Source: Candidatus Nanopelagicales bacterium
Lineage (GTDB): Bacteria; Actinomycetota; Actinomycetes; S36-B12
Assembly (NCBI GenBank): GCA_030836325.1
Contig: JAURQC010000033.1
Coordinates: forward strand, 1 to 6,492
DNA: 6,492 nucleotides
Direction of reading: 5' to 3'
Shown here: piece after piece, positions 1 to 6,492 of the stretch
Numbering within the stretch: the stretch's first letter is position 1
Layout of the letters: the number at the start of each line of letters is the position of its first letter
Made by a program: the position numbers and the translations under genes
The notes under the pieces: generated by a model
Seen by the model: the letters and a program-made list of their open reading frames with translations, nothing else
Databases searched by the model: none
Told to the model about the DNA's origin: nothing

Positions 1-12
1 GTCCTCGCCGAC

Positions 13-489
13 TTAGGTCTCAAACGGTCCGGCGAAGAACTCCGCCGCCGGAACCATGCAACGACCACCGGGACCGGCAATGGTGAACTCGGCGTCGAGT
101 GCCAAGGCCACCGGTGGCTGGTCCGCGCGCGGGTCGGCGTGAGCGAGAGCGCCACCCACGGTGCCGCGGTGACGGATCTGCGGATCGGCCACGGTCTCCG
201 TCGCCTGTGCGAGCAGTGCCACCGAGGACTTGACCGACGGATCGTTCATCACCGCGTGGTGGGTTGCACCAGCGCCGATCACGACCTTGTCTCCGGAAGC
301 GTCGATGCCCTTGATTTCGTCGATACCTGAGCAATCGACAACCAATTCAGGGGCGTTCAGCCGCAGGCGCAGTACGGGCAGTAGCGACTGCCCACCACCG
401 AGAACCTTGGCATCGTCGCTGCTCGAAAGTGCCGACAATGCCTCGTCCACGGTGGATGCCTTGGTGTATCCGAAGGTTGCGGGAATCAT
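13..489 (-). CDS. Molybdenum hydroxylase FAD-binding medium subunit (CoxM-like), cut short by an in-frame stop
   Basis: FAD-binding subunit of a three-subunit molybdenum hydroxylase; in this family it passes electrons from the 2Fe-2S subunit to the final acceptor, in the cytoplasm. The 158 residues visible are the N-terminal FAD-binding part: GGGQS at residues 31-35 and TVGG at 110-113, the two flavin-contact motifs of CoxM/XDH FAD subunits, followed by HADPRAD and the family-typical FFAGPFET. Relatives are usually about 280-300 residues, so the rest of the FAD domain and the C-terminal domain are missing. The TAA stop is at 13-15; the next four codons (12-1) read V-G-E-D in the same frame, matching what normally follows this motif. 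The ATG at 489-487 overlaps the large-subunit stop (ATGA), with GGGAGG at 501-496, six bases upstream. I infer a nonsense mutation or a base-calling error; a pseudogene is possible. Family identity is strong; integrity is doubtful. Confidence 0.82.
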   Translation of the reverse strand: MIPATFGYTKASTVDEALSALSSSDDAKVLGGGQSLLPVLRLRLNAPELVVDCSGIDEIKGIDASGDKVVIGAGATHHAVMNDPSVKSSVALLAQATETVADPQIRHRGTVGGALAHADPRADQPPVALALDAEFTIAGPGGRCMVPAAEFFAGPFET

Positions 490-2855
490 GCTTGGCCTCC
501 CTTCGCCGCCCGGATGGTTTTCCAGACGGTCATCGGTGTTGCCGGCATCGCGACGTCGGTGACACCCATTGGACGAAGTGCATCGACGATGCCGTTGATG
601 ATCGCCGGCGTTGATGCGATCGCACCGGCCTCACCGACACCCTTGGTTCCCAGCGGATGCGTGGTGGAGGGGGTGACCGTGTGGTCTGTGATAAACGACG
701 GAAGGTCCGGTGCACCTGGAATCAAATACGTGGACAGGTTGGCGTTCTGTGGCTGCCCGTCCTCGTCGTAGAAGGCCCCTTCGTACAGCGCCTGTGCGAT
801 CCCCTGAGCCAGGCCGCCGTGCACCTGACCCTCGACGATCATCGGATTCACCTGCACGCCGACGTCATCGACAGCGACGTACTTGCGCAAAGTGACCTTG
901 CCGGTCTCGGTGTCGACCTCCATGGCAGCGAGGTGCGTGCCGTGTGGGTAGGAGAAGTCCTCCGGATCCACTGTCGCCTCACCTTGCAAAGTTGGCTCGA
1001 CGCCGTCAGGCAGGTTGTGCGCGGTGAATGCCTCGAAGGCGACGGCCGCAAGCGGCTGGGCCTTTTCGGGATCGCCCTTCACCGAGAACTGGCCATCGGC
1101 GAACTCGAGATCGCTTGGAGAGCACTCGAGCTGGTGAGCCGCGATGACCCGCGCCTTCTCGATCAGATTGTCCGCTGCCTTCTTAATCGCTTGGCCGCCC
1201 ACCGCGAGCGATCGCGACCCGTAGGTGTCCATGCCATAGGGAGCGCGACCGGTATCGCCGTGTACCACCTCGATGTCTTCGACGCCGATGCCCAAAATGC
1301 TGGCCGCGATCTGGCTCCAGGCTGTCTCGTGACCTTGGCCATGTGGTGATGTTCCGGTGATCAGTTCGACCTTGCCTGTGGGCAGCATCCGGATTGTCGC
1401 GTGCTCCCAACCACCAGCGACGTACTTCAGTGCGCCGAGCGTTCGTGACGGGGCAAGGCCGCACATCTCGGTGAAGGTTGAGATGCCGATACCGAGTTGC
1501 ACTGGGTCACCGGATTCACGACGACGCTGCTGCTCGGCGCGGAGTTCATCCATGCCGAAGAGGTCGAGCGCCTTGGCCGTTGCGGCCTCGTAGTTGCCGG
1601 TGTCGTAGGTCAACCCTGCGACGGTGGTGTACGGGAATTCCTCGTGCTTGATCCAGTTCTGCTCGCGCAGAGCCATCGGATCCATTTCGAGTTCCGCGGC
1701 GAGTTCATCGATGATCCGCTCGATCGCGTAGGTGGCCTCCGGACGACCGGCACCACGGTAGGCATCCGTGGGTGTGGTGTTCGTGAAGACACCGGTGCAC
1801 TTGAAGTCGTACGCGTCCATCTTGTAGATGGCCGGGTACATGAACATGCCAAGCAGCGGGATGCCGGGGGTGATGATCTGAAGGTAGGCACCCATGTTTG
1901 CGATGAGGTCGACCTGCAGGCCGAGGATCTTGCCATCCTTAGTCGCTGCGATCTCGATGTCCTGGATCTGGTCACGACCATGGTGAGTGGAGACCATGTC
2001 CTCGCTGCGTGTCTCAGTCCACTTGACCGGACGACCTAGCTTGCGCGCAATTTGGGTGACGAGCACTTCCTCCCGGTACAGCTGCAGTTTGCCACCGAAG
2101 CCGCCGCCCACGTCTGGGGCGACGATCCGGAGATTGTTTTCTGGGATGCCGGTCACCAGTGCCATCAGTACGCGCAGGACGTGTGGGATCTGCGTGGAGG
2201 ACCACACGGTCATTTCGTCACTCATGCCCATCGGTGCGGCGACGACGGAGCGCGGTTCCATGAACGCTGGGATCAAGCGCTGGTTGATGAAACGACGCTT
2301 GACCACGACGTCGGCCTTGGCCTTGACGTCGTCGTACCCCCCACCGAGGTTGTAGACGTAGCACTGGTTGGTGCCAGCGTCGTCGTGCAAGATCGGCGCG
2401 CCGGGTGCGAGAGCAGCTTCCATATCCACCACGGCATCAAGGGGCTCGTACTCGACCTCGATGGCGTCGAGTGCGTCGATCGCGTGCTGTGGATCGGTCG
2501 CCAGGACTACGGCCACACAGTCGCCGACCTGGCGCACTTTTCCTTTGGCCAGCGACGGGAAGTCCGGCATGACGATGTCGTCGGTAACCGGCCACACGCA
2601 AGGAATCGAGCCGTTAAGGTCGCCAAGTTCGTCAGCACCGTACGCAGCAATCACGTTCGGCTGAGACAGGGCACCGGAGACGTCGAGCTTGGTGATGTTC
2701 GCGTGTGCGAACGGGCTGCGGAGGATCGCCATGTGCAGCGTTCCCGGCAGTTGGATGTTGTCGGTCCAGTTGGTGCGACCGTGGAGGAGCTTGGCGTCCT
2801 CCTTGCGCTTGATCGGTCGACCAAGCGGTGTCGAGGTGTCAACGGTCTCAGTCAC
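486..2855 (-). CDS. Form II molybdenum hydroxylase large subunit, CoxL-like / aerobic CO dehydrogenase family
   Basis: Catalytic molybdopterin-cytosine-dinucleotide subunit of a xanthine oxidase-family hydroxylase, 789 residues, the normal length. An aldehyde oxidase/XDH a/b hammerhead domain occupies about residues 20-137 and two molybdopterin-binding domains about 150-395 and 420-770. Visible motifs are VGGGFGGK (249-256), AYRGAGR (365-371), HGQGHE (505-510) and GVGEAG (739-744), whose Glu742 is the expected catalytic base. AYRGAGR is the form II signature; form I CO dehydrogenases have AYxCSFR with the cysteine that binds copper, absent here, so genuine CO oxidation is not supported. The residue after GGGFGGK is Leu257, where xanthine dehydrogenases carry a substrate-binding Glu, which also argues against a purine substrate. 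The start is GTG at 2855-2853, overlapping the small-subunit stop by four bases (GTGA), with GGGAGGT at 2867-2861. It is translationally linked to both neighbours. Substrate unknown. Confidence 0.95.
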   Translation of the reverse strand: MTETVDTSTPLGRPIKRKEDAKLLHGRTNWTDNIQLPGTLHMAILRSPFAHANITKLDVSGALSQPNVIAAYGADELGDLNGSIPCVWPVTDDIVMPDFPSLAKGKVRQVGDCVAVVLATDPQHAIDALDAIEVEYEPLDAVVDMEAALAPGAPILHDDAGTNQCYVYNLGGGYDDVKAKADVVVKRRFINQRLIPAFMEPRSVVAAPMGMSDEMTVWSSTQIPHVLRVLMALVTGIPENNLRIVAPDVGGGFGGKLQLYREEVLVTQIARKLGRPVKWTETRSEDMVSTHHGRDQIQDIEIAATKDGKILGLQVDLIANMGAYLQIITPGIPLLGMFMYPAIYKMDAYDFKCTGVFTNTTPTDAYRGAGRPEATYAIERIIDELAAELEMDPMALREQNWIKHEEFPYTTVAGLTYDTGNYEAATAKALDLFGMDELRAEQQRRRESGDPVQLGIGISTFTEMCGLAPSRTLGALKYVAGGWEHATIRMLPTGKVELITGTSPHGQGHETAWSQIAASILGIGVEDIEVVHGDTGRAPYGMDTYGSRSLAVGGQAIKKAADNLIEKARVIAAHQLECSPSDLEFADGQFSVKGDPEKAQPLAAVAFEAFTAHNLPDGVEPTLQGEATVDPEDFSYPHGTHLAAMEVDTETGKVTLRKYVAVDDVGVQVNPMIVEGQVHGGLAQGIAQALYEGAFYDEDGQPQNANLSTYLIPGAPDLPSFITDHTVTPSTTHPLGTKGVGEAGAIASTPAIINGIVDALRPMGVTDVAMPATPMTVWKTIRAAKGGQA

Positions 2856-3325
2856 TTCGCACCTCCCATGAGTTCAGCCGCCTTCTCGACGGAGCGGACA
2901 ATGTTGTGGTAACCGGTGCAACGGCAGAGATTGCCTTCAAGTCCCTCTCGGATCTCGTTCTCAGTCGGGTTGGGGTTCTCGCCGAGGAGATCGATCGCGG
3001 ACATGACCATGCCCGGTGTGCAGTAGCCGCACTGGAGACCGTGGCATTCCTTGAATGCGGTCTGCACCGGATGCCATTCATCTCCGGTGGAGATGCCCTG
3101 GATAGTGGTGACGCTGCAACCATCGGCTTGGACTGCTAGGACGCTGCAGGACTTGACGCTGCGGCCATCGAGCAGAACGGTGCACGCCCCGCAGTTTGAG
3201 GTGTCGCAGCCAACGACGGTGCCCACCTTGCCTAACTCGTTTCGCAACCAGTGGACGAGCAGCGTGCGCGGTTCCACATCGCCCTCGTACTGGGTGCCAT
3301 CCACATTCACGGATATGTGTTGCAT
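2852..3325 (-). CDS. Molybdenum hydroxylase 2Fe-2S small subunit (CoxS-like)
   Basis: Iron-sulfur subunit that carries electrons from the molybdenum site to FAD. It has 157 residues, typical of CoxS. The N-terminal plant-ferredoxin-type cluster is bound by Cys40, Cys45, Cys48 and Cys60; the C-terminal helical domain has Cys99, Cys102, Cys134 and Cys136 (QCGYC and CRCTGY motifs) for the cluster nearest molybdenum. All eight ligands are present, so the protein looks functional. I chose ATG 3325-3323 because the family consensus begins right there and AAAGGG (3336-3331) lies five bases upstream. An in-frame TTG at 3394-3392 would add 23 residues with no family resemblance. It is the first gene of the S-L-M operon; its TGA overlaps the large-subunit GTG. 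No signal peptide is seen, in keeping with a cytoplasmic enzyme. Confidence 0.95.
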   Translation of the reverse strand: MQHISVNVDGTQYEGDVEPRTLLVHWLRNELGKVGTVVGCDTSNCGACTVLLDGRSVKSCSVLAVQADGCSVTTIQGISTGDEWHPVQTAFKECHGLQCGYCTPGMVMSAIDLLGENPNPTENEIREGLEGNLCRCTGYHNIVRSVEKAAELMGGAK

Positions 3326-3540
3326 GGATGCCCTTTCTTGCCGGCTCGTTTTCCGCCCAACCCGAGTGATGACCGGCTGCTTGGCCGGACTCAAGGCCCG
3401 ACCGCCTCCTCGTCGCCCGAATCAATGCGGTGTGATGGGGCTCACGTTAAGAGGGATTCGGGATCTGCGGGCGGTTTTCACCAGATAAGTGCGAACCTGA
3501 CCGGCTTTGGCCGTTTACCGGGGGCCTAGGGTTCACATTC
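3326..3540. promoter_or_regulatory. Divergent intergenic region between the hydroxylase operon and the CD225-guaA-xdhC genes
   Basis: These 215 bases must hold the promoters of both transcription units, since the genes on either side point away from each other. On the minus strand no convincing -35/-10 pair is seen: TAACGT (3449-3444) fits a -10 but lacks a -35, and TTGAGT (3394-3389) fits a -35 but lacks a -10. CCGGCT occurs three times (3341, 3373, 3501). The latter two copies are small inverted repeats: a 5-bp stem at 3373-3388 and a 4-bp stem at 3502-3513. They could be operators or transcript hairpins, but could also be chance in GC-rich DNA. Confidence 0.5.
3505..3532 (+). promoter_or_regulatory. 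Putative promoter of the CD225-like gene, probably giving a leaderless mRNA
   Basis: TAGGGT at 3527-3532 fits the actinobacterial -10 consensus TAnnnT and lies eight bases before the GTG start at 3541, so transcription would begin at or next to the start codon. A weak -35-like CTTTGG is at 3505-3510 with a 16-base spacer. No good Shine-Dalgarno is seen at a normal distance, which fits leaderless translation. Inferred from position and consensus only. Confidence 0.35.
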
Positions 3541-3867
3541 GTGAGCGCATCCACGACCAATTCGGACGAGACTTCGGATGCTGGGGTTTTTGACGAAGCT
3601 GTCGCGGCCGCGGAGAGCCGTCCCCGTACTCACCTGGTCTGGTCGACCATCGCGGCCGCTTTGTTCTTCCTTCCCTTGGGGCTTGTGGCGGTTGTCTTCA
3701 GTTGGCGCTGCGCTGTGTGGAACCGGCGAGGGGACCTCGCGCGGGCTCGACGGAACTCCCGGTGGGCTCTGGCGATGGTGATCGTCACAGTCGTTGTGGG
3801 GATCGGTGTCTACGTCGCGCTGATTGGAGCACTGTTGGCGCTCGGGGCCTTCGGTGGCGGACAGTAG
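3541..3867 (+). CDS. Small two-helix membrane protein, CD225/dispanin-like
   Basis: A 108-residue protein with a polar, acidic N-terminus (1-30), a first membrane segment at about 33-54, a short loop rich in arginine (R56, R62, R63, R67, R69, R71, R74) and a second membrane segment at about 76-103. The pattern of PLG at 45-47, Ser54, Gly64-Asp65, Ala68 and Ser73 followed by a second helix is that of the CD225/dispanin (IFITM-like) family. Bacterial members are common, but their role is mostly unknown, and none is claimed here. Arginines concentrated in the loop suggest that it faces the cytoplasm. The GTG start is chosen because it gives the only full-length frame and sits right behind a TAGGGT -10 element. 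The gene ends 28 bases before guaA on the same strand, so the two may share a transcript. Family assignment is by pattern and is fairly secure; function is open. Confidence 0.75.
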   Translation: MSASTTNSDETSDAGVFDEAVAAAESRPRTHLVWSTIAAALFFLPLGLVAVVFSWRCAVWNRRGDLARARRNSRWALAMVIVTVVVGIGVYVALIGALLALGAFGGGQ

Positions 3868-3895
3868 GCTCCGCGAGGTGGAAGACTCGAATGGC

Positions 3896-5464
3896 ATGTC
3901 ATCGCTGGGATCCAAGCCGGTACTCGTCGTTGATTTTGGTGCTCAGTATGCGCAGTTGATTGCGCGCCGAGTCCGCGAGGCCCGCGTCTACTCCGAGATC
4001 GTGCCGCACTCGATCACCGCAGACGAGGTTCGTGCAAAAGATCCGAGCGCCATCATCTTGAGTGGTGGTCCATCGAGCGTCTATGCGTCCGAGGCCCCTG
4101 CTTTCGATAACGCCATCTTCGATCTTGGAATCCCCATGTTCGGAATCTGCTACGGATTCCAGGCGATGGCTCAGGGCCTTGGCGGGGCCGTTGCTCGCAC
4201 CGGAGGCAGCGAGTACGGCGGGACCGCGCTCACGGTGTGCGCGGCGGGAACGCTGATGGCGGGACTTCCGGGATCCCAGAACGTATGGATGTCGCACGGC
4301 GACAGCGTCGAGCGTGCTCCTGATGGATTCACAGTGCTCGCAAGCACGCCCGGGGCCCCCGTGGCGGCCTTCGAGAACACCGAGCAGCGGATGGCGGGTG
4401 TGCAGTTCCACCCCGAGGTGATCCATACCGCGCACGGGCAGCGCATGCTTGAGCACTTTCTGTGGCAGATCGCTGGCTGCGAGCCGTCATGGACGATGGC
4501 CGGAATTATCGACGAGCAGGTGGATCGCATTCGCGAGCAAATCGGCGACTCGCGCGTGATCTGCGGTCTGTCCGGGGGAGTGGACTCTGCGGTCGCGGCA
4601 GCTCTCGTGCAACGTGCCGTCGGTGATCAGTTGACGTGCATCTTCGTCGACCACGGGCTGTTGCGCGCGGGTGAAGTTGAGCAGGTCGAGCGAGACTTCG
4701 TCGCCGCAACCGACGTTCGCTTAGTAACCGTCGATGCCCGGCAGCGATTCCTGGATGCCCTTGCAGGCGTCGATGATCCTGAGACCAAGCGCAAGATCAT
4801 CGGACGAGAGTTCATTCGGGTTTTTGAGGATGCGGCCCGCGACGTTGTTGCGGAATCCGGCACCAGCGGAAGCGTCGATTTCCTCGTTCAAGGAACGCTG
4901 TATCCGGATGTGGTGGAGTCCGGCGGTGGTTCGGGGACCGCGAACATCAAGAGCCACCACAACGTGGGCGGCCTTCCCGATGATCTTGAGTTCACGCTCG
5001 TCGAACCACTGCGCACTCTTTTTAAGGACGAGGTGCGCAAGGTCGGCCTGGATCTTGGTTTGCCGGAGGAGATCGTGTGGCGTCATCCGTTCCCTGGGCC
5101 CGGACTCGCCATCCGGATCATCGGCGAGGTCAATGAAGAACGACTGAGCATCCTGCGGGCCGCAGATGCGATCGCGAGAGACGAGCTGACGAGCTCCGGT
5201 CTTGATCGCGACGTCTGGCAGTTCCCAGTCGTCCTGCTTGCGGACGTTCGGTCGGTCGGTGTTCAGGGCGACGGGCGGACCTACGGTCACCCGATCGTGC
5301 TTCGTCCGGTCTCGAGTGAAGACGCCATGACCGCCGACTGGTCGCGTCTGCCGTACGACGTCATTGCGCGGATCTCGACACGCATTACGAATGAGGTCCC
5401 CGACGTGAATCGGGTGGTGCTGGATGTGACGAGCAAACCGCCGGGGACGATCGAGTGGGAGTAG
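3896..5464 (+). CDS. guaA: GMP synthase (glutamine-hydrolysing)
   Basis: Makes GMP from XMP, ATP and glutamine, the last step of guanine nucleotide synthesis, in the cytoplasm. It has 522 residues, the normal size (E. coli GuaA is 525). The N-terminal class I glutamine amidotransferase domain (about 7-195) has Cys85 in GICYGFQ with His172 and Glu174 in FHPE as the catalytic triad. The ATP-pyrophosphatase domain follows, with the PP-loop SGGVDS at 226-231. The C-terminal dimerisation/XMP-binding domain includes SHHNVGG (353-359) and HPFPGPGL (397-404) and ends in the typical PPGTIEWE. The gene appears intact. ATG 3896 is preferred because it starts just before the conserved VLVVDFG; GAGGTG (3875-3880) is 15 bases upstream, rather far. 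An in-frame GTG at 3878, adding six residues, is an alternative. Upstream in-frame ATG 3824 would overlap the preceding gene and is unlikely. The last codons form the first unit of a 33-bp tandem repeat. Confidence 0.97.
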   Translation: MSSLGSKPVLVVDFGAQYAQLIARRVREARVYSEIVPHSITADEVRAKDPSAIILSGGPSSVYASEAPAFDNAIFDLGIPMFGICYGFQAMAQGLGGAVARTGGSEYGGTALTVCAAGTLMAGLPGSQNVWMSHGDSVERAPDGFTVLASTPGAPVAAFENTEQRMAGVQFHPEVIHTAHGQRMLEHFLWQIAGCEPSWTMAGIIDEQVDRIREQIGDSRVICGLSGGVDSAVAAALVQRAVGDQLTCIFVDHGLLRAGEVEQVERDFVAATDVRLVTVDARQRFLDALAGVDDPETKRKIIGREFIRVFEDAARDVVAESGTSGSVDFLVQGTLYPDVVESGGGSGTANIKSHHNVGGLPDDLEFTLVEPLRTLFKDEVRKVGLDLGLPEEIVWRHPFPGPGLAIRIIGEVNEERLSILRAADAIARDELTSSGLDRDVWQFPVVLLADVRSVGVQGDGRTYGHPIVLRPVSSEDAMTADWSRLPYDVIARISTRITNEVPDVNRVVLDVTSKPPGTIEWE

Positions 5465-5528
5465 TCGCCGCGAGTCAGGGAACACGAGTGGGAGTAGTCG
5501 CCGCGAGTCAGAGAACACGAGTGGGAGT
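5452..5528 (+). repeat. 33-bp tandem direct repeat, 2.3 copies, spanning the guaA stop codon
   Basis: Unit 1 is 5452-5484, unit 2 is 5485-5517 and a partial third copy is 5518-5528. Units 1 and 2 differ at a single position (G at 5479, A at 5512). Unit 1 includes the last guaA codons (GAGTGGGAG) and its TAG stop; unit 2 repeats both, with TAG at 5495-5497; the third copy diverges right after GAGTGGGAGT. Each copy carries GGGAG, and the third copy (5523-5527) is the ribosome-binding site of the next gene. Each full unit also contains the short palindrome TCGCCGCGA. The near identity points to a recent duplication, probably by replication slippage. At only two and a third copies it is not a CRISPR array. 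Confidence 0.95.
5523..5527 (+). promoter_or_regulatory. Shine-Dalgarno site of the XdhC-like gene, supplied by the repeat
   Basis: GGGAG is six bases before ATG 5534 and supports that start. The same motif occurs at 5457-5461 and 5490-5494 inside the earlier repeat units, where it overlaps the guaA stop or its copy. Confidence 0.7.
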
Positions 5529-5533
5529 TAGCC

Positions 5534-6427
5534 ATGTATGACGTCGCTTTGAGCGTTGCAGCGTGTGTGCGGGCCGGAACCAGGGCCGATGTCGCGTGGA
5601 TGATCTCACCTGCATCGAGCACCGAGGCGGTCATGATCACCCCCGGTGGTGGGCACCTAGGGTCGCTGGCGGGAGGCGCATTCACCAGCTTGCTGGCCGA
5701 TGTTGCTACCCGCCAACTTGCGAAAGGCCGACGCGTTCGTCATCGGGTCGAAGAGTGGGAAGCGCAAGCCAGCGGGCTGACGGCTGGTGCTGAAGTTGAG
5801 TTTCTGGTCGTTCCCGCCGAGCAGTTTCCGCTTGAGGTGTGGCCGGCGCTCATGGGACGCGAACCAGTGGCCATCAGCGCTGACATCGAGAACGACGACG
5901 TTATCCGCTTGTTGGTGAGCACGCTGGATTCGGCGAGTCAGGCAGACCGCGAGGCCTTCGCCGCGAGCCGCCCTTTCGTGGATATCTCGGAAAACAGCGT
6001 CCGAACCGTTCTCGTACCCGGAACAACCCTTGTTGTCGCCGGAGGAGGCCCGATCGCCGAAGCCCTTGCTACTCAAGCTGCCCTCATGGGTTGGGACGTT
6101 GCTGTCGATGGGCGTGCGGACATTGTCGAGGGACTTACTACGCGGCTGTCCGAGGGCGATGCCGTCGTCGTCATGGGACACGACGTCGAAACTTCGAGCC
6201 GTTGTCTGCAGGTAGCACTGGAAAGCGATGCGGGTTATGTCGGTGCGCTCGGTTCTCACGCGATGCAGCAATCGCGCGCCGATTGGCTCGCCTACCGGGA
6301 TGTGACCGACCTGTCCCGGGTGCACGGGCCTGCAGGGATCGATATCGGAGCCGATTCCCCGGAAGAGATCGCGGTGTCAATTGTTGCCCAGATCATCGCC
6401 GTAAGACGGGGTTTTGTGAACGACTGA
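5534..6427 (+). CDS. XdhC/CoxI-family protein, probable molybdenum cofactor maturation factor (divergent)
   Basis: Proteins of this family bind the molybdenum cofactor and promote its sulfuration and insertion into xanthine dehydrogenase-type or CO dehydrogenase-type hydroxylases. Of 297 residues, the C-terminal half (about 163-292) is a clear XdhC Rossmann domain: nucleotide-loop AGGGPIAEAL (169-178), VVVMGHD (211-217, usually MTHD), YVGALGS (235-241) and GIDIGADSPEEIAVSI (268-283). The N-terminal domain (about 1-95) is less typical: it lacks the usual GSxPRxxG stretch, and where relatives have GSVSGGC it reads GSLAGGA, so the cysteine tied to cofactor binding in Rhodobacter XdhC is Ala49 here. 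The protein has only two cysteines, at 11 and 224. The start is supported by GGGAG at 5523-5527. It follows guaA by 69 bases, all repeat and leader, and is probably co-transcribed with it; the hydroxylase genes it may serve lie on the opposite strand. Family is secure, activity uncertain. Confidence 0.88.
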   Translation: MYDVALSVAACVRAGTRADVAWMISPASSTEAVMITPGGGHLGSLAGGAFTSLLADVATRQLAKGRRVRHRVEEWEAQASGLTAGAEVEFLVVPAEQFPLEVWPALMGREPVAISADIENDDVIRLLVSTLDSASQADREAFAASRPFVDISENSVRTVLVPGTTLVVAGGGPIAEALATQAALMGWDVAVDGRADIVEGLTTRLSEGDAVVVMGHDVETSSRCLQVALESDAGYVGALGSHAMQQSRADWLAYRDVTDLSRVHGPAGIDIGADSPEEIAVSIVAQIIAVRRGFVND

Positions 6428-6463
6428 ACAATGTCGGGGCTACCCCTTGCGCAATCTGTCTAA

Positions 6464-6484
6464 CGGGTGTTTCCTAACTACCCG
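6464..6484. other. Weak hairpin downstream of the XdhC-like gene
   Basis: CGGGT (6464-6468) pairs with ACCCG (6480-6484), and the inner GTT (6469-6471) can pair with AAC (6476-6478) around a TCCT loop with one bulged T. A smaller GGGG/CCCC hairpin is at 6436-6446. Neither is followed by a T-run within the window, so a classical terminator is not shown. The 65 bases after the stop codon hold no gene I can support. The hairpins could belong to a terminator or to the leader of the next gene. Confidence 0.25.
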
Positions 6485-6492
6485 ACGGCGAA

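Noticed and set aside
657..1349. Long plus-strand open frame (230 codons) opposite the large-subunit gene
   Set aside because: It lies wholly antisense to a strongly conserved gene and its translation has no family-like pattern; such frames are expected opposite GC-rich coding DNA.
2052..2912. Plus-strand open frame of 286 codons opposite the large-subunit gene
   Set aside because: A mirror frame of the hydroxylase genes, with composition unlike a real protein and no domain recognised.
3326..3394. N-terminal extension of the small subunit from a TTG codon
   Set aside because: The 23 extra residues match nothing in the family and form neither a Tat nor a Sec signal; the internal ATG has a well-placed Shine-Dalgarno.
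4721..5518. Minus-strand open frame of 265 codons opposite guaA
   Set aside because: It lies antisense to guaA and shows no recognisable motifs.
5452..5528. Tandem repeat considered as a CRISPR array or phage attachment site
   Set aside because: Units are contiguous with no spacers, only 2.3 copies exist, and no integrase or cas gene is present.
5287..5685. Minus-strand frame with a repeated peptide ([11 protein letters not shown] twice)
   Set aside because: The peptide repeat is only the reverse-strand reading of the 33-bp DNA tandem repeat, with the frame running through guaA and xdhC.
5657..6325. Minus-strand open frame of 222 codons opposite the XdhC-like gene
   Set aside because: It is antisense to a gene with clear family motifs and has no motifs of its own.
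6431..6463. Ten-codon open frame after xdhC, considered as a leader peptide
   Set aside because: There is no good ribosome-binding site and no attenuator-like codon run, and the downstream gene is not visible.

Overview
The window is a GC-rich stretch of bacterial chromosome, densely coded on both strands, that looks actinobacterial. The grounds are the GTG starts, TAnnnT-type -10 elements placed just ahead of start codons, and actinobacterial-looking GuaA and molybdenum-hydroxylase proteins. The phylum is an inference from protein and promoter style, not from a marker gene.

Left half (minus strand, 1-3325): a three-gene molybdenum-hydroxylase operon in the order small (2Fe-2S), large (molybdopterin), medium (FAD). 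Both junctions are 4-base start/stop overlaps with strong Shine-Dalgarno sequences. The S-L-M order and the AYRGAGR active-site loop place it in the form II (CoxL-like) group, not among true form I CO dehydrogenases, so its substrate is open. The medium-subunit gene is interrupted by an in-frame TAA at 13-15, after 158 codons. The four codons that remain before the window edge still read like the family, which suggests a nonsense mutation or a sequence error.

Centre (3326-3540): a divergent intergenic region with a likely promoter for the rightward genes and three CCGGCT-containing elements, two of them small inverted repeats.

Right half (plus strand, 3541-6427): a small CD225/dispanin-like two-helix membrane protein, then guaA (GMP synthase, complete and with all catalytic motifs), then a divergent XdhC/CoxI-family protein that probably helps insert or sulfurate the molybdenum cofactor. 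The guaA-xdhC junction carries a 33-bp tandem repeat (2.3 copies) that starts inside the last guaA codons. It repeats the guaA stop codon and a GGGAG ribosome-binding motif, the last copy of which serves xdhC. The final 65 bases hold no gene, only two weak hairpins.

Functionally, the structural hydroxylase genes and a candidate maturation factor lie on either side of guaA but on opposite strands, so they would need separate transcripts. I see no mobile element, CRISPR array, RNA gene or clear undescribed system. The best leads are the in-frame stop, the tandem repeat at the guaA-xdhC junction, and the altered cofactor-binding motif of the XdhC-like protein.
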